NCBI GenBank assembly: GCA_026770575.1
Contig: MU657405.1
Coordinates: 1 to 18,356, forward strand
DNA from: Pelagophyceae sp. CCMP2097
Lineage: Eukaryota > Sar > Pelagophyceae
Length of the DNA stretch: 18,356 bases
Direction: 5' to 3'
The translations under genes were made by a program, and so were the position numbers. Positions 15,060 through 18,356 of this stretch are shown one piece after another. Below the pieces are notes generated by a model, which worked only from the letters and a program-made list of their open reading frames with translations, had not been told where the DNA came from and did not search any database. Every line of letters begins with the position of its first letter. The first letter of the stretch is position 1.

Positions 15060-16504
15060 GCGTTGCGTTGACCCCATTATCAACGTGCGGCGCTCGATGG
15101 ACGCGGACGACCGCTCGTTTCGACACAAGTCCAAGGTCCTCGTTGGGGAGGATGGGTGGCAGCTGGATGTCAAGGCGACGGATGCGGCATCCGGCCCTGC
15201 CGCTTCGTGGCACCCTCGCGTGGGACTTCGTCACGGCGGAGCTTGCAGCAGGCGTCGGCATCGGGACGCCGCCCGAGGACGTCGTCACGCTCGAGGCCCT
15301 CGAGAAGGCTGGACGCTCCTGCTCAAGGCTGGCGCTGCTCGACAGCAGCGACGTGCCAGTGGCTGGTGGTTCATCCCCGCTGGATCGCCAAGGCGGGCGA
15401 TCCTACGGTAATGACGCAGCTCTGGCTCGCGCGCGAGGTCACGTCGCATCGCCTCGACACGTGGGTGCTTCAGAGTGTCACCCTAAGTGCCTCCCTTAGA
15501 TTGACATCCGCCGCACATCCCCGAGCTATGCGTACGCCCTCCTGGTCGTGCGTCGCCGCGGCTTGGGTGGCGCGTGGCTCGGCGCGTCATGGCGGCTGGA
15601 GTCGAGCGCGGGTGTGAATTTGTATACGTCGGGGGGATTAATCCGAGGCCGTCGTTTTCGAGCGCGAAGCCGCGTCCTCAGCGGCGACGCCGTCGAAGGC
15701 ATCGTGCTCGGCGACGTGCGCCTGGTCCTCGAGGAGAGCGGCCCGGGCGTCGGCCTCGACGCGCCCGGCGGCAATTCGCTTTGGTCGGCGCGGTCATGCC
15801 TGCGCGAGCCGGAAGAGGTGGTCCGCCTCGCGTACGGCGTCGTCGCGCGGTGCGACGAGTCGCCCACAAAGTCGCACCTCGTGTGGACGGCGTCCTCCGC
15901 GCGCAGCTCAAAACTAAGGCGGTGTGGCGCTGGCTTCAAGGAGAGTCGTACTTTCGTGGCAGCCCGCGGGGGTGTGTTTGCGCCTCGGGAGGAGACCCTC
16001 GTGAACACGCCGTTTTTGCTCGACCTGGGCCCAAACCGAGGGCGTCTTCGCCAAGATCCTCGCGGCGGTGAATGCTCGTCTCGTGCCCACCTGCTCCAAA
16101 CGATGAACTGCCACCTCGGCGCTGGAGTACCCTTCTGGCGTTACGGGGAGTTTTATCGACTACCGCGGAGAAGGCCGAGGCGATCTACGCCAGGGCGTCA
16201 TCTTTGGCCACGGCGTCGCTGCGCACTTTCCGCACGACGCGATGCCTGAATCGACGGGCGAAAACACGCTCGTGAGCCAGCGCTGCGCTGCTCGTGCTGG
16301 TTTTAGCTGGGCGCTCGCAGCCATCTCCAACCGCGCGGAGGCCCTCCGATTCTTCCGAGCGTGCATGACACCGGCCTTTCAAAGGTCTCCGTGACGCACG
16401 CCATGGACGCGGCCGCGCAGGGCCTTGGCCTCGGGCGGCCGTCTGGTGCCAAGATGGAGACTGCGGTGCGCGCGGCGCTCTGTGCTGCTGAGACGGCGCG
16501 GTGA
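15060..16504 (+). pseudogene. Multiply frame-broken coding remnant(s)
   Basis: Coding-looking segments on the + strand switch frame repeatedly: VRRSMDADDRSFRHKSK, VGEDGWQLDVKATD (frame 1), GTLAWDFVTAELAAGVGIG (frame 2), GWTLLLKAG (frame 1), CQWLVVHPRWIAKAGDPT (frame 0), GIVLGDVRLVLEES (frame 2), TWAQTEGVFAKILAAVNARL (frame 0), then after an in-frame TGA at 16104-16106 SGVTGSFIDYRGEGRGDL to 16394, and KVSVTHAMDAAAQGL to the stop at 16502-16504. The gaps between several pieces are too short for introns, so frameshifts are real or are assembly errors. All pieces share strand and style and may come from one gene. I recognise no domain. Confidence 0.5.
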
Positions 16505-16599
16505 AGCGGCGTGATCGATTCGTTTCAACTGCGTGGCGGCTGCGGCAGGTGCTGAATTACGATAGCTTGGGTATGCACGCCTCGCGCACCAGTGGCTAC

Positions 16600-16968
16600 A
16601 GGAGCTCGAGACGTCGCACGAGGCGGGCGGTGGCTCCGTAGTCTTCTTTTCGTCGTCTGCGAGCAAAACAGACTCGCAGCGAGTTCAAATGTGGCCCAGC
16701 CGCGCGTTCCTGCGACCTCGCCAGACCTGACCGGTTCCGCGGACGCGGCCCACTTCTGCGGCTTCGTCGGAAACATTCGGCAGGGCTGGCTATCGCGACG
16801 CCGCTCGATTCTGGCGTCGCAAGGCGAAACATGGCCGGCGGCGACCCGCTTCTCGCGGCCATCGGCCTTGTCCCGATCACGTCGTCGCATGTGCCCGCCG
16901 TCACGACCAAGGTCGCCTTCCAGCTCGCGCGCTGCTTCGTCTTTCACTGGGGCGCCTGGTTCGTCTAG
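16600..16968 (+). pseudogene. Second coding remnant, ends with a 45-residue open tail
   Basis: One frame at 16605-16735 reads QELETSHEAGGGSVVFFSSS and stops at 16733-16735. Another carries IATPLDSGVARRNMAGGDP then LLAAIGLVPITSSHVPAV and QLARCFVFHWGAWFV, with a stop at 16966-16968; its Met at 16831 would give a 45-residue peptide. The hydrophobic C-terminus could be a single membrane-associated segment, but this is speculative. Same strand and style as the remnant before it, and probably the same broken gene. It ends about 90 bp before the right repeat arm. Confidence 0.35.
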
Positions 16969-17249
16969 GAGAGTCCAGATTCGGAGTCTGATTCCAACAT
17001 GTCGGCTTGCTGAGTCATTGCTGACGTGCCTCTGTGCCGCTGACGATGCTTCCTCCGTGCATATGGGACTACGGCGCCCGTGCCCACGCCCGCGCGACAT
17101 CCGTGCCGACGCACGTGTGGCTTCTGTGCCGTCGCCCGTGCGGCCTCCGTTCTGACGGTCGTGCGGCCCCCGTGCCGACGGCCGTCCGGCCTCGGTGCAC
17201 GTGTAGTTTCGTCGGCCCAGGTGGCGTGCACCACGAGCGCCCCATCCAT
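16965..17249 (-). pseudogene. Right-arm copy of the MDGALVV fragment, with an extended frame
   Basis: The frame starts MDGALVVHATWADETTRAPR in the arm and continues past its inner border into spacer DNA, ending at 16965 with a Ser/Asp/Glu-rich tail (LESDSESGLS). The left-arm copy instead ends at 3483 in different DNA, so the two C-termini are unrelated. This shows the arm border cuts through the frame. It is probably not functional. Confidence 0.3.
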
Positions 17250-18356
17250 GCCTCACTCCGCGCCGAGGCCCCGCAGAGGCGCAGAGGCGCGGGCCACAGC
17301 CCCCCGACGAGCGCTTCGCCGCTTCCGACGCCGGCCAACCCGGCCGATAGATCGAAGCGTCTTTGGGCTCTATAGGCTCTCATCGGATCGCTGCTCAGAG
17401 GCCCGGAGCTGAGCCCGTCGCACAATGGCCCGACGCCGCGGCGGACGAACTCTCCTTCTTCTGACCGGCGGCTCGTATCTTATCAGGCTCGGGGCGACGG
17501 CTCGGGGGGGGGGGCATGGGTGATTAAGGGTGCTCGGAGTGCGTTTCTCGCAAATTGCGTGGATCGGAGCGCAGTCGGGGGTGTGTGTGCGTCTGGTGAT
17601 GGGCGTGGGGCTCGACGGAAGGGCGGACGGAAATGTCGTCAGCAGCCGGCAAAGTCGCGCGGCCGCACTCGAAGTGGGGGTGCGTCGTTCTGGACACGAT
17701 CAGGGCGGCTCGGGCGAAGACGTGGTCGTTCAATGTATCTTGCGCTCGGCGTGTGGGTGGGACTCGTTTGTGTGGGCTCGTTTGGGGGGGTGTTCGGGGG
17801 TTGTTGGGAGGCTCGTTGGTCGGCGGGCTCCTGCCTTGGAGGGCGGGCGGGCGCGTCGGTGGAAGGTGGGCGGAAGGCTCGTCGTCGGAGCCGGCGCAGA
17901 TCGGACGTTGGTTCCCGGATTTTGCTCTGAGCGCAGAGCTCGAGATGGAACCCGAATGACCGGGCGGTCGGAATGTGCGGCATCTTGGACTGGTCCTCCA
18001 TCAGGCCTGGGTGCGGTACCACCAGATCCACTGGCCCTACATCGTTTGACGGTCCGACACTCCGACACTTTGACGCATCTCTAAAAGGTTCACGTAAAGA
18101 CGCCGCGATTGGATGTACGTCGTCGCGCGCGGCCGCGTCCGGCTTGACGAGCCTATCGGATTGACTCAAGGCGGGCGCTGTTCAAGAAGAGACAACGATC
18201 TCAGCTCGACCACTAAGCTCTCTGTCGAAAGATTCGCGCGAAAGACGGCCGACGCCGCGGTGTGCCCGCGCGCGGCGAGCCATCGGTTCCAGCGCCGGAT
18301 CGCGCGGAGCTCGCCGAGCAGCATCGGGTCCGGCACCAACTCGTCGCCGCCGGCCG
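17057..18356 (-). repeat. Right arm of large inverted repeat (runs off the window)
   Basis: This is the reverse complement of 2156-3454. The inner boundary is at 17057, where GTGCATATGGG stops matching the left arm. The match continues to the last base of the window, so the full arm is longer than 1.3 kb. Differences are spread evenly between coding and non-coding parts, which suggests a recent duplication or ongoing gene conversion rather than selection on one gene. Confidence 0.95.
18166..18356 (-). CDS. Second copy of the AP2-like gene's 3' end, partial
   Basis: The - strand frame reads GGDELVPDPMLLGELRAIRR and WNRWLAARGHTAASA and ends at the stop 18168-18166, as in the left copy. One coding difference is seen, Thr to Ala near the end (ACC to GCC). 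The putative 69 nt last intron is conserved (18178-18246). The rest of the gene lies beyond the window, so whether it is complete, with its AP2 domains, cannot be told. Confidence 0.7.
   Translation of the reverse strand, partial: AGGDELVPDPMLLGELRAIRRWNRWLAARGHTAASAVFRANLSTESLVVELRSLSLLEQRPP

Overview
The window looks like nuclear DNA of a GC-rich unicellular eukaryotic alga. Reasons: (i) the only convincing gene, at the left end, is split by many short introns (about 50-180 nt) and encodes two degenerate AP2/ERF-type DNA-binding domains; (ii) coding exons have strongly G/C-biased third positions; (iii) the rest is short-period satellite, small repeats and broken genes, with no operons. Several introns contain internal inverted repeats, and three to four are best explained with GC-AG boundaries in which the intron start resembles the downstream exon start. 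That pattern recalls introner elements, known from Micromonas pusilla and the pelagophyte Aureococcus anophagefferens. A pelagophyte-like stramenopile is my best guess, but this is inference and not proven by the sequence.

Layout. 1-2346: 3' part of an AP2-like gene (+ strand), 5' end outside the window. 2156-3454: left arm of a large inverted repeat, running from the last coding part of that gene into intergenic DNA. 3455-4220: unique DNA with weak ORFs and a TATA-like site. 4225-5920: satellite block A (about 15-16 bp unit). 5921-6690: low-repeat island with two possible small ORFs. 6690-7835: satellite block B (12 bp unit, plus a 20 bp subarray), with an AT-rich hairpin island at 7615-7700. 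8095-8193: 18 bp tandem array. 8639-9209: 571 bp segment bounded by a perfect 21 bp inverted repeat. 9282-10900: small tandem repeats and weak ORFs. 10875-11259: 3' remnant of a spliced gene on the - strand. 11365-14215: large satellite complex (block C, 11-12 bp; block D, 13 bp; block E, reverse-oriented 11-12 bp inside D). 14310-14650: small ORF preceded by CCTCAAAA repeats. 14671-14967: acidic ORF on the - strand. 15060-16970: frame-broken coding remnants on the + strand. 17057-18356: right arm of the inverted repeat, carrying a second copy of the AP2 gene's 3' end on the - strand and running off the window.

The main architectural fact is the pair of inverted arms (about 1.3 kb seen, roughly 98.5% identical by my hand count). 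They place two AP2-gene 3' ends tail to tail, about 15.8 kb apart, around a spacer of satellites and gene debris. A 26 bp start-codon-spanning sequence (encoding MDGALVV) occurs once in each arm and once more in the spacer ORF at 14916, so the arms and spacer share an ancestral gene family.

Most long open frames in the spacer are artefacts of satellite units that contain no stop codon in any frame on either strand. I found no rRNA, tRNA, CRISPR array or recognisable transposase/reverse transcriptase. Splice sites and frame reconstructions were made by eye; identity values are hand counts.
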